Source: Streptomyces sp. NBC_01268
Lineage (GTDB): Bacteria > Actinomycetota > Actinomycetes > Streptomycetales > Streptomycetaceae
Direction: 5' to 3'
Length of the DNA stretch: 64,000 nucleotides
Assembly (NCBI RefSeq): GCF_036240795.1
Contig: NZ_CP108454.1
Span: 7,438,001 to 7,502,000, forward strand
This document shows positions 18,401-26,758 of this stretch, one piece after another. How positions within the stretch are numbered: position 1 is the stretch's first letter; every line of letters begins with the position of its first letter. Below the pieces are notes generated by a model. It ran no database searches, was not told the origin of the DNA, and was given only the letters and a program-made list of their open reading frames with translations. Made by a program: the position numbers and the translations under genes.

Positions 18401-19688
18401 CCAGGACGAGCTGGGTGGAGCCGCCGTTGAGCGACAGGGTGACCATGGGCGCGCCGTGGCACAGGTCGCCGGTGTCGTCCTTCGGGTTGTTGTACCCGGA
18501 GTTCGGCCGCTTGTCCTGGCTGCACGGGACGTAGGACCGCTCGATGAAGTTCGAGGCCAGGTCCCAGCCGTCGCCGACCCAGGAGGTCTGCTGGGCGGAG
18601 GCGGAGGTCCGGCCGTCGATGGTCGAGCTGGAGTAGCCGAGCGTCAGCGAGGGGCTGGGGCCACCGAGCGAGGCGGGGATGTCCAGCGGGTACGACCAGG
18701 AGAAGTCGCCCGCGGAGCCGCCGGCCTGCCAGGAGCCGCTCGGGTTGAGCGAGGTCGCCTTGTACGTGCCGTTGGCGCCGTCGGCGCCCGCGGTCGCGGC
18801 CAGCGTCACGGCCTGCGTGCCGGCGGCGGCCATCGAGCGGCGGGCGCCCGAGGGAGCGGCGACCGGCTGGGCCGGGGCGTCGAAGGTGGCGACCAGCTTC
18901 CCGGTCTTCGGGTCGTTGACCGTGGTGACCGGGGTGCCCCGGCGGCACTCCGGCTTGTTCGGCGTGGTCAGCGCACAGGCCGGGAGCGCGGTGAAGCGCA
19001 GCCGGGAGCCCCAGCCGCCGCCGTACGCGTTCTTGAAGGCGTTGTAGTCGAGCGCGACCGAGACGGGGGCCGAGGAGCTGCCCGTGTCCGTGCGCTGCAC
19101 CGAGAGGAGCAGGCTGCCGGCGCGCCCGGCGCGGCGGGCCGCGGCCTGGTCGAGCAGGCCGACCTTGACCTTGACCGGCGCGGTGTTCACGCCGGTGGTC
19201 GGCGGCTTGACGGCCCGCGCGGTGCGGCCCGCGGCCGGAGTGCGGGGCGGCAGCGCGGCCGGAGTGCGGGGCGGCAGCGCGGCGACGGTGACGGGCAGGG
19301 CGCCCGCGCGGATCGCCTTGCCGGGCTTACCGGGCTTGGTGACGGCCAGGGAGCTGCGGGCGGCCGGATTCCGCTCACCGGCGGCCGCGGACTCCGGGGC
19401 GGGCAGCGTGATCTCGGCCGAGCCGGCCTTCGGCCAGGCGATGGCGGGCGCGCTCTTCCAGCTCTTCCGCTGGGACTCGGCGGGGCCGGGGGCCGGCTTG
19501 CCGGTGATCGGCGCCCCGCCGACCTTCGTCAGTCGCTGCGTCTCCAGGAGCCGCAGGTCGGAGGGGGCCGCGCTGGCGTCCATGGCCGTGAGGCCGGTGG
19601 TCATCAGACTGACGGCCAGCAGGGGTATCGGCCACCGCCAGGCACGCCTGATAGGCGCACGCCAGGCGTGCGCCTTGGATCTTCTCAA
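12444..19688 (-). CDS. Giant RHS-repeat polymorphic toxin with HINT domain and unidentified C-terminal toxin tip
   Basis: About 2414 residues from TTG 19688, which has GGAG ten bases upstream and gives a Sec signal peptide (AWRWPIPLLAVSLMTTGLTAMDASA); TTG 19712 is an alternative. The large middle holds RHS/YD repeats such as YDALGR-type and YSYSQRG segments. The conserved shell closure runs EYDPGTGRFLSVDPVVDY to NPYAYANNSPVTYADPSGL. A coiled-coil, Lys/Ser-rich linker (about 13300-13640) follows. A HINT autoprotease begins at Cys in GCNSFVPGTEVLM and ends TPALVHND. The last 136 residues (12447-12854) form the variable tip, with IPQRISGGALDWFDARY, NTNHEWYGATIYTG and RILVRQDGVVGYVLGHDYNN. The family stores the toxin in an RHS cage and releases it by HINT cleavage. 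The tip may be a nuclease by its strand pattern, but I do not recognise it. Its DNA is less G+C-rich than the shell, as for swapped toxin tips. Confidence 0.9.
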   Translation of the reverse strand: MRRSKAHAWRAPIRRAWRWPIPLLAVSLMTTGLTAMDASAAPSDLRLLETQRLTKVGGAPITGKPAPGPAESQRKSWKSAPAIAWPKAGSAEITLPAPESAAAGERNPAARSSLAVTKPGKPGKAIRAGALPVTVAALPPRTPAALPPRTPAAGRTARAVKPPTTGVNTAPVKVKVGLLDQAAARRAGRAGSLLLSVQRTDTGSSSAPVSVALDYNAFKNAYGGGWGSRLRFTALPACALTTPNKPECRRGTPVTTVNDPKTGKLVATFDAPAQPVAAPSGARRSMAAAGTQAVTLAATAGADGANGTYKATSLNPSGSWQAGGSAGDFSWSYPLDIPASLGGPSPSLTLGYSSSTIDGRTSASAQQTSWVGDGWDLASNFIERSYVPCSQDKRPNSGYNNPKDDTGDLCHGAPMVTLSLNGGSTQLVLDDTTKKWRPAKDDGSRVELLQGAQNGDKEGDHWRFTNPQGIQFYFGLNRVPGWTAGKPLTNSAWTVPVYGNHPGEPCYNATFANAACDQAYRWNLDYVVDPRGNAMTYWYEKETNYYGSNYQIAGGSTARPYDRSGWLDHIAYGLRSDNLFAEPPAQVDFEVLERCLVSADFDCAPGKLKPDVDWNVAKQWPDTPGDQLCASGEECKGRFTPTFFTRKRLAEVTTTVWNGTERKPVDTWKLTQDFPMTGDGTDYPLWLSEIRHTGRNGSDLPLPPVKFRGKQLDNRVDGTGDGKPPYKRYRVEAIDTETGSTILAHYADTQCTSTALPSSPETNKMRCYPVITEIPDPNDPARERKLYVTDWFHKHVVDWVQEEDRNGNSPTRRTEYQFLGDPAWAYDDETEMMRPKTRTWSQWRGYERVRTLIGMAPDRRSQTETLFFRGLDGDRATPSGGTRTVKVKDSEGNELPDHRLFAGQTREVLAYDGEGGPLEAATTYTPWLHGPTATRLRKGAVPEEDIEPQQSYVQQTSDVASRILLSDGRGWRRTAMHTEYDDRGFAQSVSNRGDIADPSDDSCTRYEYDEDPARWIIARQKRVESVAKACDATDVARPADVTSDVRMHYDAAGNVQSTESLSGYSGGAPQYTTDGSAEYDAYGRPTATTDVFGKVTRTAYTPASGQIVTKVVTTNTLGHTKTTETDLGRGSVLAETDANGRKQVMRYDPLGRLLKVWSPDRDPLSKSPDGEFSYDVRTDGPVVITNKALLDDGTYRTSYDIYDASLRIRQTQMEALGGGRVISDTFYNSLGQVWKSNGAYYTEGTASGVQWDPKDNEVPSSTMTQYDGSGRATAQISRKFGVETSRTTTSYGGDNITVDPPKGETPTRAFVDGLGRKTELRFFKADSPTGAYDTTRYSYSQRGMLASVVNQAGDRWSWEYDLRGRKVKQTDPDNGSSTLAYGQGDRLESMTDARGKTIAPEYDVLGRVVATHEGSVTGPKLTATTYDTLPGAIGLPVSSTRYEGGNAYTTQITGYDTEYRPTGSKITIPASEGALAGTYSFSSGYRPNTGLSAWTMQPAAGGLPSEITTQTYNHFELPTVMGIGGKAFVGKVDYSPMGDVLRTEAGPAGSQVYTTNFYDEQTREVLRTVNDREVSPSRINDTTYERDDVGNILKMTDTEGSTGTPDVQCFTYDYLRRMNEAWTATDDCAAKPGSSGPGSTPSVGGANPYWSSYSFDAAGNRTKEVQHSPTGDTAKDVTRSFVYGTPGQARANQLQRVDTTGPGGSRTESYTYDEAGNTRSRTIQGDTQNLEWDLAGRLAKVTKGSDSTEFVYDAGGGRLIKREKSGTTLYLPGTEVKLTAAGKLEGTRYYAHPAGPSMVKTAKDGVITTSYLMGDQNGTATTAVDTSTSAITRRKYTPFGEVRGTAPSVWPGKKGFVGGEVDESTGLVHLGAREYDPGTGRFLSVDPVVDYNEPKQMNPYAYANNSPVTYADPSGLSIAPPVMPVMDFTAAEEAWAKMVQGKSALDVALEVAIGILKDVSGYNDIKACLGGDGWACAGLALDAALPFAGRAKRILKALDRAWEAFNSWASKLALARDIMRKVERYQQAMAKYAEDLAEWKRQIEEAAERARKLEEEAAAARRAAQEAAAAAAKKADEAAATAAKQGKSSAQKAKKADGDGKSSKSSESKKADEPKKSGGKETDSGGSSGCNSFVPGTEVLMADGSAKAIEKIELGDEVVTTDEKTGATKSRPVVARIIGEGQKNLVEITIDTDGAKGDAKEKITATDGHPFWVPSLHKWLKATDLTAGEWLRTSSGTWVQVTEVKRWTQHKRVHNLTVADLHTYYVLAGTTPALVHNDSCPTERDPYSAEHTETRQKENASNWGKIPKEVHQTVNGVENGSIPQRISGGALDWFDARYKSGNVWKYNTNHEWYGATIYTGSNGENTLTRILVRQDGVVGYVLGHDYNNIFEYGYAGRLPGRWNRPPQSWYNAHS

Positions 19689-19712
19689 GATTCGAACACT
19701 CCATGAGATCAA

Positions 19713-20093
19713 GATGAGAGTAGCGTGAAACTGGCATGATCACGCTTCAGGTGACGGCGCTGAACCTAACAGCGGAACCCCGAGGCGTCGAGACGGCCCC
19801 TGGCACACCGATTGAGGGTGCGTCAGGGACATACCGACTGGTCGCCGGGATAAGGAGAACGAGCGGGGCGGAATTTGAGACTCCGTCAACCTGCTCGCAA
19901 CAAACCGGCGGTCCGCCCGGACGTCGACGCGGGATCGGCTCACACCCGGGCCCGCCCTGCTGCTACAAATAATCGAACGCCAACGGCCGATCGTCGAGGT
20001 GGCCGAAAGTGGCCTTCGGCGAGCGGTCGGAACAACCGATCTCGGACACCCGCTCCGGCGCGGTGACCGACCCGACCCCCGAGGACCCACTCC
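19713..20093. other. Divergent intergenic region between the RHS toxin and the LGFP/FG-GAP gene
   Basis: About 380 bp without a gene. It must hold the promoters of two large divergent secreted-protein genes. An A/T-rich patch around 19973-19983 (TACAAATAAT) is the best candidate -10 for the plus strand. On the minus strand a TTAGGT-like element lies around 19767-19772. I saw no strong inverted repeat. Confidence 0.5.
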
Positions 20094-23000
20094 GTGAGAC
20101 CCATCCCGACGCGCGCCCGCGTCGACGATCCGCCCCGCCGCGGCAGAACGGCCCGCACCGCGGCCGTCACGCTCGCCGCCCTGCTGCTCGGCACGCTGCC
20201 CGTCGCCGGGGCCACCACGGCCACCGCGGCTCCCGCCCCCGGCAAGAGCGACCCGGCCAAGGGCGCCACCACGCCCAAGCGCACCGCGAACCCCGCCGAC
20301 ACCGCCCTGCACGCCAAGGCGACCGCCGAGGCCAAGCGCACCGGCAAGCCGGTAGAACTCGCCTCCAAGCGCACCGAGACCGACGACGTCTGGGCCAACC
20401 CGGACGGCACGTTCACCCAGAACCACGCCCTGACGCCGGTCCGCGTCCTGCGCGACGGCAAGCTGGTGACCGCGGACACCGGGCTCGGCCGGCAGCGCGA
20501 CGGCCGGATCGCCCCCCGCGCCACCCGCGTCGGGCTCACCTTCTCCGGCGGCGGCAAGTCCCCGCTCGTCACCATGCGCAAGGACGGCAGGGACATCTCC
20601 CTGACCTGGCCCAAGCCGCTGCCCGCCCCGCGCATCGAGGGCGACAGCGCCGTCTACCCCGAGGTCCTGCGCGGCGTCGACCTGCGGGTCACCGCCGACG
20701 TCACCGGTTTCTCGCACCAGCTGGTCGTCAAGAACCGCGCCGCCGCCGACAACCCGGCCCTCGCCTCCCTCGGCTTCGGCCTGAAGGGCAAGGGCCTGAC
20801 CCTCCGCAAGGAGGCCAACGGCGAGCTGCGGGCCCTCGACCCCACCGGCAAGGCCCTGTTCACCTCGGCCAAGCCGCAGATGTGGGACTCCGGCGCCGAC
20901 CGGCCGGCCCCCGAGGCCACCACCGCGCCCCAGGCCCGTACCGCCGCCCGTACCGCCAAGGCCCCGGTCGCCGACCGGGTCGCCGCCGTCGACGGCATCT
21001 CCATCGGCACCCGCCAGGCGGACCTCGGCGTCGCGCTCAAGGGCGACACCCTCACGCTCACGCCCGACCGGAAGCTGCTGACCGCTCCCGGCACCACCTA
21101 CCCGGTGGTCATCGACCCCCAGTGGCGTGACGACTGGAAGTCCGCCTGGGCCCTCGCGTACAAGCACAACTCCTTCCCGAACTCGGCGAACACCAACTAC
21201 TGGAACGGTGGGACGCTCAGCAAGGAAGCCCGCGTCGGCTGCGCCAAGGACTCCGCGAACAACTACGCGGTGGTCTGCGCGAAGACCTTCTTCCAGGTCG
21301 GCATGGGCGCCCTGTGGGACAAGCAGATCCTGTCCTCCACCTTCCGCATCCAGCAGAAGTACGCCGGCTCGTGGAGCTGCAAGTCCGGTGACATCCAGAT
21401 CTGGGACACCGACGGCATCGGCGGCGGCACCACCTGGAACAACCAGCCCGCCTGGAAGCGCATGGTGGACTCCTCGGGCCAGTCCTTCGGCGGGCGCAAC
21501 TGCCCCGGCGACGGCGACCTGATCGAGCTCAACGTCACCTCCGCGGTCGCCGACGCGGCCCGCTGGCACTGGCCGGCCTGGACCATGGGCCTCAAGTCCG
21601 CCAACGACACCGTCGACGTGTCCTGGCGCAAGATGAACCCGGACAGCGCCCGCATCTCCACGCAGTACAACACCGTGCCCGACTCCGTCGGCGAGCGCGG
21701 TTCCGACCCCTCGGTGTCCTGCGGCGGCGGCATGATCGGCACCACCGACGAGGTCGTGCTCCGCGCCCGCGTCTCGGACGGCGACGACAACAGCATCCGC
21801 GCCGAGTTCAACTACTGGAACGACAACGACTACTGGGGCACCATCAAGCGTCCCCAGGTCTGGGTCACCAGCGGCAACGTCGCGCAGGTGCGCATCCCCA
21901 CCGCCGAGCTGCCCACCGGCACCTACCGCTGGGACGTCCGCGCACTCGACGAGTACGCGGCCGGCCCCTGGGCGGGCCAGTGCGTGTTCAGCATCGACGC
22001 CACCCGTCCCGGCCACCCGCCGAAGGTGAGCTCCGGCCAGTTCCCCGAGAACGAGCCGGACAACACCTCCCAGGCGCGGACGAAGGGCACCTTCACCTTC
22101 AACGCCAACGGCGAGACCGACGTCGTGAAGTACCAGTGGTGGACCGAGTCCGACCCCAAGGTGCGCGAGGTCTCCACGGGCCAGCCGGGCGGTGAGGCCT
22201 CGGTCGAGTACACCCCGTCCACGACCGGCCCGCAGACCCTGTTCGTGCGCAGCCTGGACGCGGCCGGCAACCGCTCCGACCTCAAGGCGTACCTCTTCTA
22301 CGCCAAGCGCCTGCCCACCCGCGACAAGCCGGGTGACCTCAACGGCGACGGCACTGTCGACATCTGGAGCGTCGACCCGGGCTCCGGCCACCTGTGGATG
22401 CACCCCGGCAAGGGCGACGGCACCTTCGACCTGTCGAAGAAGCTGGGCAACCGCGGTCCGTTCGGCGACGCCGTGTCCCTCTCGCACCGGGGCAGCTGGA
22501 ACACCGACTACTACGAGGACCTGGTCGCCCTGCGCCCGGCCCCCGGCGGCGCCCGCAAGGACCTGATCGTCTACCCGGGCAACGGTGACGGCGACCTCCA
22601 GCCGATCGACGCCAACCGCATCCCGCTGGCCACCGCGATGCCCGAGAACGACCACTGGGCCCAGGCCGACCAGGCCCTGGTCATCGGCAGCGTCGACGAC
22701 GACTCCAAGGACGGCCGGATCGACGCGGCGGACCAGCCCGACCTGCTCGTCAAGGCCGGCGCGGAGCTGTACCTCTACCTCGGCTCGACGGGTGCCTACC
22801 TCGACGTGACGGAGGCCGGCTTCCGCCCGCCGATCCTGCTCGGCAACGCCGACTGGCAGAACATGACCCTCATCGCCCCCGGTGACCTGAACGGCGACGC
22901 GCTGCCGGAGATCTGGGCCCGCGACAAGACGACCGGCAAGATCCACCAGTACACCAGCCGCGTCAGCACCGACACCTCCTCGCCGACCGTCGCCGACCTG

Positions 23001-25028
23001 GCCGTGTACGGCGAGGCCGCGGCCCGCACCAGCGCGATCGCGAGCGGCTTCACCTCGCCGCAGCACCTGGAGGGCAACGGCGACTTCGAGGGCGACGGCC
23101 ACGCCGACCTGTGGTCGCGCGACGCCACCGGCGAGATCACCGAGTTCCCGGGCCGCGCCCCCAGCGGCGGCTCCTCCTTCGGCGCCGGCCGCAGGCTCGT
23201 GCTCGGCGGCACCCCCTGGTCCGAGTGCCAGAGCTTCACCTCGGCGGCGACCGGCACGCACTCCCTGTGCGGCCCGATCCTGGCCAAGTACCTGGCCAAG
23301 GGCGGTCCGGGCGGCTACGGCTACCCGACCACCGACGTCCTGGTCCCGGCCGACGGCCTGGGACGGTACGCGGGCTTCCGTGCGAACGGCGTCAACGGTG
23401 AGAACGCCTCGATCTTCTGGCACCCGAACACCGGCGCCTGGATGATCCAGAACGGCATCCGCGAGTACTGGAAGTCGCTGGGCGCCGAAGCGGGCTTCCT
23501 CGGCTACCCGACGTCCGACGAGTCCACCACGTTCGAGAGCGACGCCTGGGTCACCACGTTCAGCGGCTCCGGCGGTGCCGGCGCCATCTACTGGACGTAC
23601 GACTTCGGCGGCCGTTCCATCCACGGCACCATCTACAAGAAGTACCTGGAGCTGGGCGGCCCGTCCGGATTCGGCTACCCGACCACCGACGAGACCAACG
23701 TCGACGACGGCATCGGCCGGTACAACAACTTCCGGCGCCGCGGCGAGACCGCCGACTCCCGCTCCATCTACTGGACCACCACCACGGGCCAGGCCTGGGG
23801 CGTGTGGGGCAGCATCCGCAACAAGTGGCTCGAACTGGGCGGCGGCAAGAGCTGGCTCGGCTACCCGCAGTCGGAGGAGTACGACGTGGCGGGCGGTCCG
23901 CGGACCGACTTCCAGAAGGGCTACATCCGCCACAACCGCTGGACCGGCGCCACCGCCGAGCACCAGACGTCCGACCGCACCGACACCCTCCGCAAGGAGT
24001 TCTCGGGCGACTTCAACGGCGACGGCCGCGCCGACCTGGCCACGGTCTACGACTACGGCAGCGACGCGATGGCCCTGTACACGCACGCCGCCAAGGCGGA
24101 CGGCGGCTTCGCCGCCCCCGTGGTCGCCTACAACAGCGGCGCCTGGAACTGGCGGGTCTCGCAGTCCCAGTGGGTCTCCGGTGACTTCAACGGCGACGGC
24201 CGCGACGACCTGGCCGCCCTCTACGGCTACGGTGACGGCGCCAACGGCATGTTCACGTTCCTGGGCCAGGCCGACGGCACCTTCACCCAGGTCCCGCGCA
24301 GCGCGTACACGGGCCCCGGCAACTGGGACGCCACCAAGGGCAAGCTGGTCGCCGGCGACTACAACGGCGACGGCCGCGACGACGTGGTCATGCTCTACGA
24401 CCACGGCAACTGCGACACCGGCGCGTACACCTTCCTGTCGAAGGCGGACGGCTCGTTCAACAACATCTTCGGCAGCTGGCGCTCCGGCGCCGGCAACTGG
24501 TGCCAGGGCCAGACCAAGTTCGTCGGGGGCGACTTCAACGGCGACGGCCGTGACGACCTCGTCGGCTTCTACGGCTACAACGACGGCTCGGTCACCGTGT
24601 GGACCCTCCCGAGCAAGGCCGACGGCGGCTTCGCCACGACGATCCCGTCCCTGCACATGAACCCCGGCATATGGGAGTGGTGGCGCTCCAAGCTCACCGC
24701 CGGCGACTACAACGGCGACGGCCGCGCCGACCTGGCCGCGATGTACGACTACGGCTACGGCAACGCCTCGCTGTTCACCATGACCAGCAAGGCGGACGGC
24801 ACGATCAACGAGGCCTTCCGCAGCTGGCAGGCGCCCTCGGGCACCTGGCACGTCCAGGAGGCGTCGTTCCCGGTCTCGGGCGACACCGACCACGACGGCC
24901 GCGAGGACATCGCGATCATGTACAACGACGCTCTCGGCGGCACCGCGGCGAACACCTTCAAGGCGCGCGCCGACGGAGGCTTCGAGAACCCGTGGAAGAG
25001 CTGGCAGGCCTCGGCGGGCACCTGGTAG
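20094..25028 (+). CDS. Large secreted protein with LGFP and FG-GAP/VCBS repeats
   Basis: 1644 residues from GTG with GAGGA eight bases upstream. A Sec signal peptide spans about 1-45 (AAVTLAALLLGTLPVAGATTATA). Residues about 60-340 form the N-terminal domain seen in many actinobacterial RHS and LamG secreted proteins (VELASKRTETDDVWANPDGTF and WPKPLPAPRIEGDSAVYPEVL). A Cys-containing region follows. FG-GAP-like calcium loops start near 745 (DLNGDGTVDIW). Four LGFP repeats occupy about 1060-1290, for example IYKKYLELGGPSGFGYPTTD. Six C-terminal FG-GAP repeats follow, of the type GDFNGDGRADLA. LGFP repeats bind cell-wall or glycan targets in corynebacteria; FG-GAP repeats build calcium-binding propellers. 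There is no catalytic domain I recognise. Head-to-head orientation with the RHS gene suggests a linked surface function. A terminator lies 30 nt after the stop. Confidence 0.85.
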   Translation: MRPIPTRARVDDPPRRGRTARTAAVTLAALLLGTLPVAGATTATAAPAPGKSDPAKGATTPKRTANPADTALHAKATAEAKRTGKPVELASKRTETDDVWANPDGTFTQNHALTPVRVLRDGKLVTADTGLGRQRDGRIAPRATRVGLTFSGGGKSPLVTMRKDGRDISLTWPKPLPAPRIEGDSAVYPEVLRGVDLRVTADVTGFSHQLVVKNRAAADNPALASLGFGLKGKGLTLRKEANGELRALDPTGKALFTSAKPQMWDSGADRPAPEATTAPQARTAARTAKAPVADRVAAVDGISIGTRQADLGVALKGDTLTLTPDRKLLTAPGTTYPVVIDPQWRDDWKSAWALAYKHNSFPNSANTNYWNGGTLSKEARVGCAKDSANNYAVVCAKTFFQVGMGALWDKQILSSTFRIQQKYAGSWSCKSGDIQIWDTDGIGGGTTWNNQPAWKRMVDSSGQSFGGRNCPGDGDLIELNVTSAVADAARWHWPAWTMGLKSANDTVDVSWRKMNPDSARISTQYNTVPDSVGERGSDPSVSCGGGMIGTTDEVVLRARVSDGDDNSIRAEFNYWNDNDYWGTIKRPQVWVTSGNVAQVRIPTAELPTGTYRWDVRALDEYAAGPWAGQCVFSIDATRPGHPPKVSSGQFPENEPDNTSQARTKGTFTFNANGETDVVKYQWWTESDPKVREVSTGQPGGEASVEYTPSTTGPQTLFVRSLDAAGNRSDLKAYLFYAKRLPTRDKPGDLNGDGTVDIWSVDPGSGHLWMHPGKGDGTFDLSKKLGNRGPFGDAVSLSHRGSWNTDYYEDLVALRPAPGGARKDLIVYPGNGDGDLQPIDANRIPLATAMPENDHWAQADQALVIGSVDDDSKDGRIDAADQPDLLVKAGAELYLYLGSTGAYLDVTEAGFRPPILLGNADWQNMTLIAPGDLNGDALPEIWARDKTTGKIHQYTSRVSTDTSSPTVADLAVYGEAAARTSAIASGFTSPQHLEGNGDFEGDGHADLWSRDATGEITEFPGRAPSGGSSFGAGRRLVLGGTPWSECQSFTSAATGTHSLCGPILAKYLAKGGPGGYGYPTTDVLVPADGLGRYAGFRANGVNGENASIFWHPNTGAWMIQNGIREYWKSLGAEAGFLGYPTSDESTTFESDAWVTTFSGSGGAGAIYWTYDFGGRSIHGTIYKKYLELGGPSGFGYPTTDETNVDDGIGRYNNFRRRGETADSRSIYWTTTTGQAWGVWGSIRNKWLELGGGKSWLGYPQSEEYDVAGGPRTDFQKGYIRHNRWTGATAEHQTSDRTDTLRKEFSGDFNGDGRADLATVYDYGSDAMALYTHAAKADGGFAAPVVAYNSGAWNWRVSQSQWVSGDFNGDGRDDLAALYGYGDGANGMFTFLGQADGTFTQVPRSAYTGPGNWDATKGKLVAGDYNGDGRDDVVMLYDHGNCDTGAYTFLSKADGSFNNIFGSWRSGAGNWCQGQTKFVGGDFNGDGRDDLVGFYGYNDGSVTVWTLPSKADGGFATTIPSLHMNPGIWEWWRSKLTAGDYNGDGRADLAAMYDYGYGNASLFTMTSKADGTINEAFRSWQAPSGTWHVQEASFPVSGDTDHDGREDIAIMYNDALGGTAANTFKARADGGFENPWKSWQASAGTW

Positions 25029-25058
25029 TCCAGGCCTGACCCCCTCCGAGCGGAACAT

Positions 25059-25091
25059 CGCCCTCCGGGACCCGAGCGGTCCCGGAGGGCG
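25059..25091 (+). terminator. Hairpin terminator after the FG-GAP gene
   Basis: Perfect 14-bp arms (CGCCCTCCGGGACC and its complement) with a CGAGC loop. Outer bases GGAAC and GTTCC add imperfect pairing. Confidence 0.8.
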
Positions 25092-25133
25092 ACGTGTTCC
25101 ACCCGGAGTCACGGATTCCCGTAGGGTCGGACG

Positions 25134-25754
25134 ATGGCGAAGTACTTCGACGTTCATCCGCAGACCCCGCAGGCCCGCACCATCGGCACCGTGGTCGACA
25201 GCCTCCGGGCCGGCGCCCTCATCGCGTACCCCACCGACTCCTGCTTCGCGCTGGGCTGCCGGCTCGGCAACCACGACGCGGTGGAGCGCATCAAGTCGAT
25301 CCGGCACCTCGACGACCGGCACCACTTCACCCTGGTGTGCGAGAACTTCGCGCAGCTGGGCCAGTTCGTGCAGGTCGACAACGACGTGTTCCGGGCGATC
25401 AAGGCGGCCACCCCGGGCAGCTACACCTTCATCCTCCCGGCCACCCGGGAGGTCCCGCGCCGCCTGATGCACCCCAAGAAGAAGACCGTCGGCGTCCGCA
25501 TCCCCGACCACAACGTGACCCGCGCCCTGCTCGCCGAGCTCGGCGAGCCCCTGGTGTCCAGCACCCTGCTCCTGCCCGACGAGGACGAGCCGCTGACCCA
25601 GGGCTGGGAGATCAAGGAGCGGCTCGACCACGTCCTCGACGCCGTGGTGGACTCCGGCGACTGCGGCACCGAGCCCACGACGGTCGTCGACTTCTCCAGC
25701 GGAGAGGCCGAGATCGTACGGCGCGGAGCGGGCGACCCGGCACGCTTCGAGTGA
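25134..25754 (+). CDS. yciO: YciO/Sua5/YrdC family protein (L-threonylcarbamoyladenylate synthase-like)
   Basis: 206 residues from ATG. The start FDVHPQTPQARTIGTVVDSLR and the core YPTDSCFALGCRLGNHDAVERIKSIR closely follow E. coli YciO. The later PGSYTFILPATREVPRRL and KKTVGVRIPDHN also fit. The YrdC/Sua5 fold makes threonylcarbamoyl-AMP for the tRNA t6A modification. YciO members have the same fold and low or debated activity in this reaction, so an L-threonylcarbamoyladenylate synthase label should be treated with care. No tsaB, tsaD or tsaE gene is nearby. It is a single gene convergent with the dehydratase gene, with 13 nt between stops. Confidence 0.9.
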   Translation: MAKYFDVHPQTPQARTIGTVVDSLRAGALIAYPTDSCFALGCRLGNHDAVERIKSIRHLDDRHHFTLVCENFAQLGQFVQVDNDVFRAIKAATPGSYTFILPATREVPRRLMHPKKKTVGVRIPDHNVTRALLAELGEPLVSSTLLLPDEDEPLTQGWEIKERLDHVLDAVVDSGDCGTEPTTVVDFSSGEAEIVRRGAGDPARFE

Positions 25755-25767
25755 CGCCCGGGGGCGC

Positions 25768-26706
25768 CTACCGCCGCGGGGCCACCAGGTCGGACGGGTC
25801 GGTGTTCGAGCCGCAGAGGACGACGCAGACCCGCTCGCCGGGCTCCGGGCGGTAGGCCGCGCCCAGGGCGGCGTGGGCCGTGGCGGCGGCGTGCTCGACC
25901 ACGAGGCGGCGGTCGTCCCACAGGGCTCGGCGGGCCCGCACGATGTCGGCGTCGCTCACCAGGACCGCGCGGACGTGGTCCTGGCGGGCCGCGTCCAGGG
26001 CCGCCGCGGAGGCCCGGCGGGCACCCAGCGAGTCCGCGGCGACCGAGTCGACGGTGACGTCGACCGGGCGGCCGGCCTCCAGCGCCGCGTGCAGCGCCCG
26101 GCAGTTCTCCGGCTCGACCGCGACCACCCGGACGCCGTGCGCCCGGGCGGCGGTCGCGATCCCGGCGAAGAGCCCGCCGCCGCCGACCGAGACCACCACC
26201 GTGTCGAGGCCGGGCAGACCCCGCTGGATCTCCTCCAGGAGGGTGCCCGCGCCCGCGGCGATCAGCGGGTGGTCGTACGCGTGCGAGGCCAGCGCGCCGG
26301 TCTCCGCCGCGAACGCGTCGCACGCGGCGAGGGCCTCGGCGTACTCGCTGCCGACGAGCCGGACGTCGGCGCCGTAGCCGCGCAGCCGCCCGACCTTCAC
26401 ACCGGGGGCCGTGGTGGGCAGGAACACCGTCGCGGGCACGTCCTGCCCGCGTGCGGCCCACGCGCAGGCGAGCCCCGCGTTCCCGCCGGAGGCGATCGTG
26501 ACCCCGGCCGCCGGCAGGGTCCCGGCCTCGCGGTGGGCGAGCAGGAAGTTCAGCGCGCCGCGCGCCTTGAAGGAACCGGTGTGCTGCATGAGTTCGAGCG
26601 CGAACGACACCCCGTCGGCGTCCCCGGGGGCGATCGTGACGGGACGGACGTGTCCGGCGATCCGGTCGGCGGCGGTCTTGACGTCGGCGTGGCTCAGCGT
26701 GTGCAC
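25768..26706 (-). CDS. PLP-dependent threonine/serine dehydratase
   Basis: 312 residues from GTG 26706, chosen because GGAG lies six bases upstream and the protein then begins in the usual N-terminal helix (HTLSHADVKTAADRIAGHVRPVT). The fold-type II PLP signature is present: Lys47 in HTGSFKARGA forms the Schiff base, SGGNAGLACAWAA binds the substrate carboxylate, and VVSVGGGGLFAGIA binds the cofactor phosphate. There is no C-terminal ACT domain, so it resembles the short catabolic type. It should convert L-threonine or L-serine to a 2-oxo acid and ammonia. It lies downstream of the TetR gene (52 nt) and may share its transcript. Confidence 0.88.
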   Translation of the reverse strand: MHTLSHADVKTAADRIAGHVRPVTIAPGDADGVSFALELMQHTGSFKARGALNFLLAHREAGTLPAAGVTIASGGNAGLACAWAARGQDVPATVFLPTTAPGVKVGRLRGYGADVRLVGSEYAEALAACDAFAAETGALASHAYDHPLIAAGAGTLLEEIQRGLPGLDTVVVSVGGGGLFAGIATAARAHGVRVVAVEPENCRALHAALEAGRPVDVTVDSVAADSLGARRASAAALDAARQDHVRAVLVSDADIVRARRALWDDRRLVVEHAAATAHAALGAAYRPEPGERVCVVLCGSNTDPSDLVAPRR

Positions 26707-26758
26707 GTGCGGCTCCAGAGTCGGGGTGGTACGGCCGACTCCGACCCTGCCACACGGG

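Noticed and set aside
12450..19706. Open frame of about 2400 codons on the plus strand opposite the RHS gene
   Set aside because: Produced by the G/C third-position bias; the translation is low-complexity Val/Arg/Gly/Leu with no domain, while the minus strand encodes clear RHS and HINT motifs.
19740..25631. Long open frame on the minus strand opposite the LGFP/FG-GAP gene and yciO
   Set aside because: Same artefact: repetitive Val/Gly/Ala/Arg composition without domains, spanning two real plus-strand genes and a terminator.
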